Shown here piece by piece: positions 34,294 to 42,802 of a stretch of DNA of 61,597 nt. The translations under genes were made by a program, and so were the position numbers. How positions within the stretch are numbered: the stretch's first letter is position 1; each line of letters opens with the position of its first letter. The notes under the pieces are model-generated. The model made no database searches, was not told the DNA's origin, and was given only the letters and a program-made list of their open reading frames with translations. This stretch comes from JAXHUH01 sp034211175 (GTDB lineage Bacteria > Actinomycetota > Acidimicrobiia > Acidimicrobiales > CAIXPF01), in assembly GCA_034211175.1 (NCBI GenBank), contig JAXHUH010000269.1:1-61597 (forward strand), given 5' to 3'.

Positions 34294-34572
34294 TCAGGCT
34301 CCTGTCGGTCCGAAGCGCTCGGTGCGGATGTTCGACGGGTCGTGGCCGAGCTCGACGAGCGCGGCGGACGCGGCTTCGACGAACGGGGTCGGCCCGCAGA
34401 GGAAGCAGCGGGGTGCGATGTCGGCGGGCCAGCCGACCTCGGCCAGCAGCCCGGCGTCGACCCGGCCCCGCCGTCCTGTCCACGCACCGCCGTCGTCGCG
34501 GGTGAGCGTGACGATCACCTCGCGGAGGTCGCTCCCGAGCGCGTCGAGGTCGTCTCGCTCGTCCCCGGCCGA
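34294..34572 (-). pseudogene. C-terminal fragment of FAD/NAD ferredoxin reductase
   Basis: A 92-codon open stretch coding for the C-terminal NAD-binding end of a ferredoxin reductase-type flavoprotein: TLTRDDGGAWTGRRGRVDA, RCFLCGPTPFVEAASAALV and the closing IRTERFGPTG. Normal members are about 240 residues, so the FAD domain and part of the NAD domain are missing. There is no plausible start with a ribosome site. The fragment begins immediately after, and in the same frame as, the TGA of the glutaminase gene. It looks like a remnant left where the glutaminase gene replaced the front of a reductase-DUF6510 operon. Confidence 0.75.
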
Positions 34573-36441
34573 TCAGGACTGGACCGTCCGCAGCAGACGG
34601 GTCGTGTGGCGCAGGCGCTCGGAGAGGTTCCGGGCGAGCGCCTTGTGGATCGTCATGCAGATCTCCGGGTGCTCCGCCTGAAGCGTCATCAAAGCCTGGT
34701 TGGTGAGCACGTGACACCGGGTCGGTACCTCGGCGACGATGCGGCTGGAGCGTCGCACGCCTTCGAGCACACCCATCTCGCCGAACGACTGCCCGGGCCC
34801 GAGGGTGCTGATCCGCGACCGTCGGACGGGGTCGCCGACGGCGATGTCGGCCGCGACCCGCCCGCTCGACACGAAGTAGATCCCGTCGGTCGCCTCGCCC
34901 TCCTCGAACACGACCGCGCCCGGCCCGAGGATGGCGAGCGCGGTGAGCCGCTCGACGACGGCGACCTGGGCGGCGTCGAGATCGGCGAGGAGCTCCTGGT
35001 CGGCGAGGGCGACCGGTGCGCGATGGCCCGGCGCGACGTGGCTGCCTTCTCGGGTGAGCAACTCGCGCTCGCACCACTCGAGTGCGGTGTCGAGGTCGGC
35101 GAAGCGCCGGGGTGCCACCGCGTCGTCGGCCATGGGTCGACCGAGGACCGGTTCCGGCCGGGGGTCGACGGCGACCGTCGTGACGCCGCGCTCGTCGAGC
35201 ATGTTGAGGAGCCCGTCGACCAGGAGCTTGGCCGGGCGGTCGATGCGCCCGCACCGGCGCAGGTCCAACACGATCCAGTCGACCTCGTCGAGGCCGTCCT
35301 CGATCCGGCGGACCAGGGCCTCGGCGGTGGCGAACGACTGCTCGCCCTGGACCTCGTGCACTGCGATCGTCGACCCGTGCTCGGCCAGGAGCGCCAGGTC
35401 CTCGTCGGTGTGGGCCCGCGACGAGTGGACCGCGGCGGCCGAGAAGCTGCGACCGGACGTGTCGGACCGGTGGCCGGCGGGACGGAGCATGTGCAGGTCG
35501 TAGACGTTCGACAGCTCGCGGCACGCGGCGATGCCCCGCACGCTGTTGCCCCGCTCGTCGAGGCGGGGGCTGTAGAGCCCGATGCCCATCTGGCCGGGCA
35601 GCACCGCGGCGATGTCGCCGGAGACGCCGCTCTTGGCCGGGAGGCCGACCTCGTAGAGCCACTCGCCGGCGTAGTCGTACATGCCGCACGTGGCCATGAC
35701 GCTGAGCACGCGGCCGACGTCGTCGGCGCTCATGGCCCGTGCCCCGGTGCGCGGGTTCACGCCGTCGTTGGCGAGCGTCGCGACCATGACGGCGAGGTCG
35801 CGGGCGGTGACGCTCAGCGAGCACTGGCCGAAGTAGACGTCGAGCGCGTCGTCGACGTCGCCGGTCAGGGCCCCCGCCGTCCACAGCATGTGCCCGATGG
35901 CGCGGTTGCGGCTCCCGGTGAGGCGCTCGGAGCGCCACACCTCCTCGTCGACCTCGAGGTCGCGGCCAGCGAACACCGACAGGCCGCACCGGATGCGCTC
36001 CAGCTTCGCCGCCGGGTCGGCGCCGTCGACCAGGCTGGCGGCGACGATCGCCCCGGCGTTGACCATCGGGTTGCGGGCCCGCCCGGCGACCTCGTCGACC
36101 GCGATCGTGTTGAACGCCTCACCCGTCGGCTCGACGCCGATCCTGGCGTGGACGCCGTCCGGACCGCGATCGGCGAGCGCGAGGGCGTAGACGAACGGCT
36201 TGGAGACGGACTGGATCGTGAAGGGGACGTCGACGTCGCCGGCGGTGTGGACATAGCCGTCCAAGGTCGCGAGGGCGATGCCGAGGGCATCGGCGGGCGC
36301 GGCCGCGAGCGCCGGGATGTAGGTCGCCACCGACCCGGTGCTCACCGGCTGGAGCCGGGCGTGCAGCCGGGCCAGCATGGCCGCCACGGGCGAGCGCCCC
36401 GGTGCGGTACTCGTGGGTCGTGCACGCTCGGTCGTGGTCAT
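34573..36441 (-). CDS. glsA: Glutaminase with STAS and cyclic-nucleotide domains
   Basis: A 622-residue protein with three parts. Residues 20-320 are a glutaminase (glutamine to glutamate and ammonia) with the catalytic Ser/Lys in QSVSKPF (S78, K81) and GAKSG-type loops such as NPMVNAGAI and GLPAKSGVSGD. Residues 350-450 are a STAS domain (IAVHEVQGEQSFATAEALV). Residues 490-615 are a cyclic-nucleotide-binding domain with FGEMGVLEGVRRSSRI. The fusion is known in some bacteria, and suggests that a small ligand or partner regulates the enzyme. ATG 36441 has GGAGGAG in front. A reductase remnant follows in the same frame. Confidence 0.92.
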   Translation of the reverse strand: MTTTERARPTSTAPGRSPVAAMLARLHARLQPVSTGSVATYIPALAAAPADALGIALATLDGYVHTAGDVDVPFTIQSVSKPFVYALALADRGPDGVHARIGVEPTGEAFNTIAVDEVAGRARNPMVNAGAIVAASLVDGADPAAKLERIRCGLSVFAGRDLEVDEEVWRSERLTGSRNRAIGHMLWTAGALTGDVDDALDVYFGQCSLSVTARDLAVMVATLANDGVNPRTGARAMSADDVGRVLSVMATCGMYDYAGEWLYEVGLPAKSGVSGDIAAVLPGQMGIGLYSPRLDERGNSVRGIAACRELSNVYDLHMLRPAGHRSDTSGRSFSAAAVHSSRAHTDEDLALLAEHGSTIAVHEVQGEQSFATAEALVRRIEDGLDEVDWIVLDLRRCGRIDRPAKLLVDGLLNMLDERGVTTVAVDPRPEPVLGRPMADDAVAPRRFADLDTALEWCERELLTREGSHVAPGHRAPVALADQELLADLDAAQVAVVERLTALAILGPGAVVFEEGEATDGIYFVSSGRVAADIAVGDPVRRSRISTLGPGQSFGEMGVLEGVRRSSRIVAEVPTRCHVLTNQALMTLQAEHPEICMTIHKALARNLSERLRHTTRLLRTVQS

Positions 36442-36545
36442 CCCGGTCTCCTCCTCCAGAGCCGTCCGGCCGATCCACCCGGACATTCGCTCTTTCGCAC
36501 GGGCGGCACGATCGGTTCACGGAAATGGAGATAGTTCGGGCGTCT

Positions 36546-36636
36546 GTCATCTACATGAACGATGACTGACGCGCGGCGCTCCTGCGTCGGTCGCCTTCGG
36601 GGGCCGCCCGAGTCGATGAGGGATCGCAGGCGGCCC
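36546..36636 (+). promoter_or_regulatory. Inverted repeat and leader hairpin before hydrolase
   Basis: GTCATC-N9-GATGAC (36546-36566) is a candidate operator between the divergent glutaminase and hydrolase genes. Downstream, arms GGGCCGCC and GGCGGCCC (36601-36636) can form a stem-loop ending 10 bases before ATG 36647, which could reduce access to the start. Confidence 0.4.
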
Positions 36637-36646
36637 ATCGACCACG

Positions 36647-37411
36647 ATGGGTTCGATGACGCCGCCGCTGCACGCCGAGGTCGCCGGGCGAGCGGACGGG
36701 GTGCCCGCCGTGCTGGTCCACGGCTTCCTGTCGTCGAACGCCCAGTGGGACCTCAACCGCGAGCGGCTCGGCGCGCGGCTGCGCCTCGTCCAGGTCGAGC
36801 TTCTCGGCCACGGCCGCTCTCCCGCGCCAGACGATCCGGAGGCGTACGCGCCGGACGCGGTCGTCGAGCGGCTCGACTCGGTGCGCGAGCTGCTCGGGAT
36901 CGACCGCTGGTTTGTGGTCGGGCACTCGATGGGCGGGGCGATCGGCATCCGCTACGCGCTCACCCACCCCGACCGGGTCCTCGGGATGGTGTTCACCAAC
37001 TCCCGGGCCGTGTTCGGTGTCGGACGCGACCCGGACGAGCCGCCGAGGATCCCCGCCGACCTCCGCCGGCTCCCGCAGCACCCGATCCACGCCACCCGGT
37101 TTCCCTCCGACGTCCAGGCCCGGATGGTCGCGGCCGCCGACGCCATGGACCCGGCCGTCGTCGAACGGGTCGTCACCCACGTCGGCGGTTGGCGCAGCGC
37201 CGATGAGCTCGGTCGCCTCGCGGTGCCGACGCTGCTGGTGAACGGACGGTGGGAGAAGGCGTTCCAGCCCCACGTCGCCGTGGTCCGCGACACCATCGAC
37301 GACGTCACGATCGTCGAGCTCGAGGGCGGCCACTCGATCAACATCGAGCAACCCGAGCACTTCGACCGGGCGGTGCTCGACTTCGTCGCCGCGGCCGGGC
37401 CGGACCGCTAG
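36647..37411 (+). CDS. Alpha/beta-fold hydrolase
   Basis: A 254-residue hydrolase. It shows VLVHGFLSSNAQW (oxyanion region), GHSMGG (nucleophile Ser near residue 90), an acid probably in the VNGRWEKAF segment and a His in LEGGHSINIEQP. There is no export signal. The motif order fits the MhpC/BioH-like group, which includes esterases and C-C hydrolases; the substrate is unknown. ATG 36656 in frame is an alternative start. The gene ends inside the last bases of the convergent LLM gene. Confidence 0.86.
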   Translation: MGSMTPPLHAEVAGRADGVPAVLVHGFLSSNAQWDLNRERLGARLRLVQVELLGHGRSPAPDDPEAYAPDAVVERLDSVRELLGIDRWFVVGHSMGGAIGIRYALTHPDRVLGMVFTNSRAVFGVGRDPDEPPRIPADLRRLPQHPIHATRFPSDVQARMVAAADAMDPAVVERVVTHVGGWRSADELGRLAVPTLLVNGRWEKAFQPHVAVVRDTIDDVTIVELEGGHSINIEQPEHFDRAVLDFVAAAGPDR

Positions 37412-38286
37412 CTCGACGGCACGATGAGCTCGTCGGCCACCCAACTGGCGACGGCGGTCGGGTAGGGCGGGGCCAGTCCGAGGACGACGTGGGTGAAGCC
37501 GGCGTCGAGGGCCTCGCGGATCGACCGGCGCGTGCCGGCGGGGTCGTCATAGGAGACGGGGATGTGGGTCGATCGGGCGATCGCTGCCGGGTCGCGGCCG
37601 ATCTCGGCGCAGTAGCGGTCGAGGAGGGCGCTGCGGCGGGCGACGTCGTCGATGTCGCCGCCGCCGGGGATGTTCCAGACGTCGGCGTGTTCGGCCGCCA
37701 CCCGCAGGGTCGTCGAGGCCCGCCCGCCGATCACCATCGGGGGATGGGGCCGCTGGACCGGCTTGGGGTTGCAGAACGCGCCGGTGAGCTGGTGGTACGT
37801 GCCGTCGACGTCGAACGGCTCGTCGGACGTCCACATCCGCCGGACGATGGCGCACGCCTCCGCGAAGCTCCCGATCGCGTGCTCGCTGTCGTGGAACGCC
37901 AGGCCGTGGGCCTCGTACTCGCGTCGGGCCATGGGGTGGTCGGGCCGGGAGCCGACGCCGATCCCGAAGTCGAGCCGCCCGCCGGAGACGATGTCCACGC
38001 TGGCGGCGATCCTCGCCAGGTGCGCCGGGGGCCGGAACCGGTTCGACGTCACCAGCAGGCCGAGGCGCAGTCGCTCGGTCCGTGCCGCCAACGCCGAGAG
38101 CAGCGTCCAGCCCTCGTGGATCGGGCCGTACAGGTCGCCGCCGATCGGCAGGAGGTGGTCGAACAGCCAGGCGTGGTCGATCTCCGGGATCGTGTCGGCC
38201 TCCTCCCAGACCCGGAGCACCTCCTCGTAGGCGACCTGCATGGGTGCGGTCAGGATGCCGAAGCTCGGTCGGGGTGTGGGTGCCAT
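37408..38286 (-). CDS. LLM-class F420-dependent oxidoreductase
   Basis: A 292-residue luciferase-like TIM-barrel enzyme. Conserved parts are FGILTAPMQVAYEEV, DHLLPIG, the block LGLLVTSNRFRPPAHLARIAASVDIVSGGRLDFGIGVG and PPMVIGGRA near the flavin or F420 phosphate site. In actinobacteria this branch generally uses coenzyme F420 rather than FMN. The substrate is unknown. AGGA stands eight bases before ATG 38286. It follows the aldo/keto reductase gene in the same direction after 17 bases, so the two probably form one transcript under the TetR gene upstream. Confidence 0.9.
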   Translation of the reverse strand: MAPTPRPSFGILTAPMQVAYEEVLRVWEEADTIPEIDHAWLFDHLLPIGGDLYGPIHEGWTLLSALAARTERLRLGLLVTSNRFRPPAHLARIAASVDIVSGGRLDFGIGVGSRPDHPMARREYEAHGLAFHDSEHAIGSFAEACAIVRRMWTSDEPFDVDGTYHQLTGAFCNPKPVQRPHPPMVIGGRASTTLRVAAEHADVWNIPGGGDIDDVARRSALLDRYCAEIGRDPAAIARSTHIPVSYDDPAGTRRSIREALDAGFTHVVLGLAPPYPTAVASWVADELIVPSS

Positions 38287-38303
38287 GCGTTGGTCCTGTT
38301 CGG

Positions 38304-39323
38304 TCAGCGCCGCCGCAGCGAGGCGTCGGCGAGGGCGGGTGGGGTGAAGTGGTTGGCGTCGGGGTCGAGGTCGACGCCGGGGGCGACGATCGTGTCGATC
38401 GCATCGAGGACGTCGGTGTCGAGCACGGTGTCCGTGGCGTCGAGGTGGGAGCGCAGGTGCTCGAGCGTGCGGGGGCCGACCAGTGCGCAGGTCACTGCCG
38501 GGTGTGCGGTCACGAACCCGAGCGCGAGCTGGATCATCGTGAGGCCGGCGTCCGCCGCGACCTTCGCCAGCTGCTCGACGGCATCGAGCTTGGCCCGGTT
38601 GGCGGGGACGGACGTATCGAACCACTGCGGCCTCGACGCCGATCGGTTCGTCGTGATCTCGCGGCCCTCACGGATGGCGCCGGTGAGCCAGCCCGACGCC
38701 AGCGGGCTCCACACGAGGACGCCGAGCCCGTGCTCGATGGCGACGGGGAGGACGTCGGCCTCGATGCCGCGCTGGAGGATCGAGTACGGCGGCTGCTCGG
38801 TCACGTAGCGGCGCAGACCCAGGTCCCGCGCGGTCCACTGGGTCGCCACGACGCGGTGGGCGGGGAAGGTCGAGGAGCCGAAGTGGCGGATCTTGCCGGC
38901 CCGCTGCAGGTCGGTGAGGGTGGCGAGGGTCTCCTCGTCGCTCGTCGTCGGGTCCCAGCGGTGGACCTGGTAGAGGTCCACGTGGTCGACGCCGAGGCGG
39001 CGAAGGCTGTTGTCGAGCGCGGTGACCAGCCATCGCCGTGAGCTGCCCCGGTGGTTGCGCTCGGTGCCGATGGGCAGGCCGGCCTTCGTGGCGAGCACGA
39101 CGTCGTCGCGGCGGCCGACGATCGCCCTGCCGACCATCTCCTCGGACTCGCCGTCGCCGTACATGTCGGCGGTGTCGACGAGGTTGATCCCGGCGTCGAG
39201 CGCGGCGTCGACGATGGCGGTGGCCTCGTCCTGGGTCGTGCGGCCGATGGCGCCGAGGTTCATGGCGCCCAGGGCGAGGGTGCTGACCTGGACGCCGGTC
39301 GTGCCGAGGGTGCGGTACTGCAT
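38304..39323 (-). CDS. Aldo/keto reductase
   Basis: A 339-residue NADPH-dependent aldo/keto reductase. The catalytic tetrad can be read as Asp and Tyr in VDTADMYGDGES, Lys in LATKAGLP and His in LYQVHRWD. The NADPH phosphate-binding region near ALVGPRTLEHLRSHL is present. GGAGG nine bases before ATG 39323 sets the start. The next gene, an LLM oxidoreductase, is 17 bases downstream. A large palindrome in front, shared with a divergent TetR gene, suggests substrate-induced detoxification of carbonyl compounds. Confidence 0.92.
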   Translation of the reverse strand: MQYRTLGTTGVQVSTLALGAMNLGAIGRTTQDEATAIVDAALDAGINLVDTADMYGDGESEEMVGRAIVGRRDDVVLATKAGLPIGTERNHRGSSRRWLVTALDNSLRRLGVDHVDLYQVHRWDPTTSDEETLATLTDLQRAGKIRHFGSSTFPAHRVVATQWTARDLGLRRYVTEQPPYSILQRGIEADVLPVAIEHGLGVLVWSPLASGWLTGAIREGREITTNRSASRPQWFDTSVPANRAKLDAVEQLAKVAADAGLTMIQLALGFVTAHPAVTCALVGPRTLEHLRSHLDATDTVLDTDVLDAIDTIVAPGVDLDPDANHFTPPALADASLRRR

Positions 39324-39433
39324 GGACGCGTGCCTCCGTCGGGCGTGGTGCGGGTGGACGCGGCGTCTCGTTGTGGCCGGGCTCGTTCGGGCGGAACGCC
39401 TGGAGCACAGCCGTCGACCGTGGCATCCTGGGT

Positions 39434-39478
39434 AAGCGGAACGCCGCTCCGCTCACGATACGGAGCGTTGTTCCGCTT
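39434..39478. promoter_or_regulatory. TetR operator between AKR and TetR genes
   Basis: A large inverted repeat: AAGCGGAACGCCGCTCCG (39434-39451) and CGGAGCGTTGTTCCGCTT (39461-39478), matching at 16 of 18 positions, with a nine-base spacer. Its position, 111 bases before the reductase start and 16 before the TetR start, fits control of both. Confidence 0.8.
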
Positions 39479-39493
39479 GTCAACGGTTCGGTG

Positions 39494-40201
39494 ATGGTGG
39501 CGTGCGCCTCAGGAGGGTCGAAGGGCGTGGTCGACGACGGGGATGGCAACGACGACGGGGACGGCAACGACGACGGGGACGGCAACGACGACGGGGACGG
39601 CAACGACGACGGGGACGGCAGCGGCGATGGGGGAGCGGGCCGGGCACGGCCGAAGCGGGCGGACGCTCGTCGCAACGAGGCGGCGCTGCTCGACGCGGCC
39701 GCCTCGGTCTTCGCCCGCGCCGGGGTCGACGCGCCCGTGCGCGACATCGCAGCCGAGGCCGGCGTCGGGATGGGCACGATCTACCGCCACTTCCCGAACC
39801 GGGCCGAGCTGGTCATCGCCGTCTACCGCCACCAGGTCGAGGCGTGCGCCGAAGCCGGCCCGGCGCTGCTCGCCGCGGAGCCGAGCCCCCACGTCGCGCT
39901 CGCCCGGTGGATCGACCAGTTCGTCGATTTCCTGGTCACCAAGCACGGCCTGGCTGCGGCGCTCGGCTCCGACGAGGAGCAGTTCGGCGCCCTCCACGCC
40001 TACTTCATCGAGCGGCTGGTGCCGGTGTGCGCCGAGTTGCTCGATGCCGCCACCGAAGCCGGCGAGGTCCGACCCGACATCGAGGCCCTGGAGCTGATGC
40101 GGGGCGTCGGCAACCTCTGCGTCGGCGCCGACCCCGACGGCGGCTACGACCCCCGCCGCCTGGTCGCCCTGCTCGTCGCCGGCCTCCGCCCCGACCGCTG
40201 A
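39494..40201 (+). CDS. TetR-family regulator with DDGDGN repeat head
   Basis: A 235-residue regulator. The first 45 residues contain five copies of an acidic six-residue repeat (DDGDGN type), which is unusual for the family. The DNA-binding domain follows (RNEAALLDAAASVFARAGV, then GVGMGTIYRHFPNRAEL), and then a ligand domain resembling the SbtR-like C-terminal group. The start is taken at ATG 39494, since the open frame upstream runs through the operator. It is divergent from the aldo/keto reductase and is probably its repressor. The repeat head may make the protein bulky or bind cations, but this is a guess. Confidence 0.87.
   Translation: MVACASGGSKGVVDDGDGNDDGDGNDDGDGNDDGDGNDDGDGSGDGGAGRARPKRADARRNEAALLDAAASVFARAGVDAPVRDIAAEAGVGMGTIYRHFPNRAELVIAVYRHQVEACAEAGPALLAAEPSPHVALARWIDQFVDFLVTKHGLAAALGSDEEQFGALHAYFIERLVPVCAELLDAATEAGEVRPDIEALELMRGVGNLCVGADPDGGYDPRRLVALLVAGLRPDR
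39533..39622. repeat. 18-bp tandem repeat, five units
   Basis: Units of GACGACGGGGACGGCAAC start at 39533, 39551, 39569, 39587 and 39605; the first and last differ by one base each. The repeat is in frame and encodes the DDGDGN copies at the head of the TetR regulator. Length changes by whole units would keep the frame. Confidence 0.95.
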
Positions 40202-40265
40202 CCGGCTGGCCCGACGGGGGCCGCGCTGGCAAGGCTGGGCCCTCGACGCCCCGAGGAGGATCCGC

Positions 40266-41120
40266 ATGGCCCACGAGTGCTTCGACGTCGAGGTGAGCGA
40301 CAAGGTCGCGCACGTCCGCATGATCCGCCCCGAGAAGAGCAACTCGATGATCCCGGCGTTCTGGCGTGAACTGCCCGAGATCGTCGACGGGCTGTCGGAC
40401 TCCGGTTCGGTACGGGCGATCGTGCTGTCGGCCGAGGGGCGGAACTACTGCTCAGGCATGGACCTGGCCGTGTTCGCCGGCGATGACGTCGCCGGCGGGT
40501 CGGGCGGTGACGGGTCGGACCGGGGTCATCGCAGCCGGCGCAACGAGCGGTTCCGGTCCTTCGCCATGCGCTATCAGGACTCGCTCACCAGCCTCGAGCG
40601 GGCCCGGATGCCGGTGCTGTGCGCGATCCAGGGTGCGTGTGTGGGCGGTGGCGTCGACCTGGTGTCGGCGGCCGACCTGCGCTACGCCACCGAGTCGGCC
40701 TGGTTCTGCATCCAGGAGATCAACATCGGGATGACCGCCGATGTCGGGACCCTGCAGCGGATGCCCAAGTTGGTCGCGGAGGGCATCGTTCGGGAGCTGG
40801 CGTACACGGGCCGGCGCTGGTCGGCCGCCGAGGCCCGCGCCGCCGGGTTCGTGAACGAGCTCTACCCGGACCACGAGACGATGGTCGCCGCGGTGCTCGA
40901 CGTGGCCGCGGAGATCGCGGCGAAGAGCCCGATGGCCATCTGGGGCACGAAGCGGACCATCGACCACGCCCGCGACCACAGCGTCGCCGAGGGCCTGGAG
41001 TTCATCGCCAACTGGAACGCGGCGATGTTCGACACCGACGACATGGCCGAGGCGTTCGCCGCCCGAGCCGAGAACCGCGCCCCGAACCACCCCGACCTCC
41101 CGCCCAGCTCCGTGAGGTGA
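40266..41120 (+). CDS. Enoyl-CoA hydratase/isomerase, dienoyl-CoA isomerase-like
   Basis: A 284-residue crotonase. The oxyanion-hole blocks are YCSGMDLAVF and GACVGGGVDLVSAADLR. The segment EINIGMTADVGTLQRMPK closely follows that of the delta-3,5-delta-2,4-dienoyl-CoA isomerases (ECH1), including the acidic residues at Glu and Asp used for proton transfer. It is probably part of unsaturated fatty-acid beta-oxidation. A Gly/Ser/Asp-rich insertion sits at about residues 72-92. GAGGAGG in front of ATG 40266 supports the start. It converges on an LLM oxidoreductase gene. Confidence 0.9.
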   Translation: MAHECFDVEVSDKVAHVRMIRPEKSNSMIPAFWRELPEIVDGLSDSGSVRAIVLSAEGRNYCSGMDLAVFAGDDVAGGSGGDGSDRGHRSRRNERFRSFAMRYQDSLTSLERARMPVLCAIQGACVGGGVDLVSAADLRYATESAWFCIQEINIGMTADVGTLQRMPKLVAEGIVRELAYTGRRWSAAEARAAGFVNELYPDHETMVAAVLDVAAEIAAKSPMAIWGTKRTIDHARDHSVAEGLEFIANWNAAMFDTDDMAEAFAARAENRAPNHPDLPPSSVR

Positions 41121-41229
41121 GCGGGATCGATGGGATCGGGATGACGGAGCTCATCGGGTCGCTCCGCGCCGCCCGCTGCTCATCGGCCGGCGGGCACGAT
41201 CGCGGGCGCGACGTCGCCGCGGCGGGTGG

Positions 41230-42309
41230 TCAGCCGCTCGTCGTCGAGGTTGCGGCCGGCCGGTGCGCGGTGGCCTGCTCGACGAGGTCGAGGGCCTGTT
41301 CGAGGTTGGCGATGCGCTCGTCGAGCGTCCTGCCCTGCGGGCCGACGCGGATCGAGTCGACCCCGGCCGAGGCGTGGGCCCGGATGCGCTCGACGACCAT
41401 CTCCGGGGTGCCGAGGATGTTCGCCGCGAGGACCAGCTCGGTCGGCACGGCGGCCGCGGCGCCGTCGCGGTCGCCCGCGACCCAGCGCTGCTGCACGTCG
41501 CGACAGGCGTCCTCGAAGCCGGCCCGGCTGTAGGCGGCGTTGTAGAAGTTGGTCTTCGGTGAGCCCATGCCGCCGAGGGTGAACGCCATCTGTGGGCGGG
41601 CCCGTGCGACGAGCTCCTCGACGTTCTCGCCGACGCCGCCGATCCCGCCGGCGTGGATGGCGAGGTCGTCCAGGGTCCGTCCGGCCTTCTCGGCGCCCCG
41701 CCGGATCGGGTCGAGCATCACGTCGGCGTGCTCGGGCACGAAGCAGGTGCCGAGCCAGCCGTCGGCGAGCTCGCCGGTCAGTTCGAGCGAGCGGGTGCCG
41801 AGGGTGGCGAGGTAGATCGACAGGTCGGCCCGGGGCCGGATCGACGTGCGCAGCGCCTTGCCCTCGCCGCCGGGCAGCGGGAGCGTGTGGTGCTCACCGT
41901 CGTAGCTGGCCCGCTCGCCGCGGGTGATCATGCGGACGATCTCGACGTGCTCGCGCAGGCGTGACAGCGGCTTGGCGAAGCTGGCGCCGTGGAACCCCTC
42001 GACGACCTGCGGGCCGCTGACGCCGAGGCCGAGGGTGAACCGGTCGCCGCTGAGCTGGGCCAGCGACAGCGCGCTCAGCGCGGTCATCGACGGCGCCCGG
42101 GCGCTGATCTGCATGATGCCGGTGCCGAGCCGGATGCGCTCGGTCTGGCCGGCCAGGTAGGCGAGCGGGGTCACCGCGTCGAGGCCCCAGGCCTCGGCGG
42201 ACCAGACGGAGTCGACGCCGAGGCGTTCGGCGGCCTGCACGAAGGCGACCATGTCGTCCCAGTCGTCGCCGTCGTAGTAGGCGCTGCCGATGCTGATCGA
42301 GGTGCGCAT
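41230..42309 (-). CDS. LLM-class F420-dependent oxidoreductase
   Basis: A 359-residue luciferase-like enzyme, larger than the one at 37408. It shows VWSAEAWGLDAVTPLAYLAG, IRLGTGIMQISARAPSMTA and FTLGLGVSGPQVVEG, the hallmarks of the F420-dependent branch (methylene-tetrahydromethanopterin reductase-like). The C-terminus has ILGTPEMVVERIRAHASAGVD. The substrate is unknown. AAGGAG seven bases before ATG 42309 sets the start. It appears to be transcribed alone. Confidence 0.9.
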   Translation of the reverse strand: MRTSISIGSAYYDGDDWDDMVAFVQAAERLGVDSVWSAEAWGLDAVTPLAYLAGQTERIRLGTGIMQISARAPSMTALSALSLAQLSGDRFTLGLGVSGPQVVEGFHGASFAKPLSRLREHVEIVRMITRGERASYDGEHHTLPLPGGEGKALRTSIRPRADLSIYLATLGTRSLELTGELADGWLGTCFVPEHADVMLDPIRRGAEKAGRTLDDLAIHAGGIGGVGENVEELVARARPQMAFTLGGMGSPKTNFYNAAYSRAGFEDACRDVQQRWVAGDRDGAAAAVPTELVLAANILGTPEMVVERIRAHASAGVDSIRVGPQGRTLDERIANLEQALDLVEQATAHRPAATSTTSG

Positions 42310-42591
42310 CGTGGGGCTCCTTCCGCCCGCTGGCGGTCCTGGTGGTGTGGAGCGGGTCCCGCTCACGCTCCGGACACGGAAGGCCACCGGGTTGTGGCCG
42401 ACGTCACAACGTGTCGCCTCTTCCTAGCCCGAACGGCACGGGCGTTGCATCCCGTCGCACGCGCGAGCGCCCGGTACCGGCGGCTCACCTCCGACCTGCC
42501 ACGTCGATTCCGCGGGTTGCGGGTCGCCGACCGCGCGCGCCGGTGGGGGACGGGTCCCGCGCTTGGCGGAGACCCGCCGGCCCGGTACGGC

Positions 42592-42750
42592 TCAGAAGCC
42601 GTGCCGAGCGGCCCCTTTGAGGTCCTCGGCGGTCGGCCGCTTCGCCCCCTCGGCGCGACGCGGGTCGTCGAGCTCCTCACACGGCCCGGGTCGACGAGGC
42701 CGGTGCAGGAGGGAGCGGAGCCTCGACCCGAAGTTGGTGAGCAACGCCAT
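42592..42750 (-). CDS. Possible small basic protein
   Basis: A 52-codon ORF beginning MALLTNFGSRLRSLLHRP, with an Arg-rich middle and an acidic part EELDDPRR. There is no ribosome site and no recognised family. It lies in the 490-base stretch between the LLM gene and the lipoprotein gene. It is reported because no other gene covers this region, but it could be a chance frame. Confidence 0.3.
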   Translation of the reverse strand: MALLTNFGSRLRSLLHRPRRPGPCEELDDPRRAEGAKRPTAEDLKGAARHGF

Positions 42751-42802
42751 GGTGAACGAGCGTAGCTGAGTCAGGTTCAGGTCAGCTCGGGAGTTGCGCC
42801 CG

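Noticed and set aside
34573..34575. TGA between glutaminase and reductase fragment considered as a recoded (selenocysteine or read-through) codon
   Set aside because: Glutaminases with this architecture end with the cNMP domain, and no SECIS-like hairpin was seen after the TGA. A stop codon followed by a remnant is simpler.
39533..39622. Tandem array considered as a CRISPR or satellite
   Set aside because: Units are contiguous without spacers and in frame within a TetR gene, so it is a coding microsatellite.
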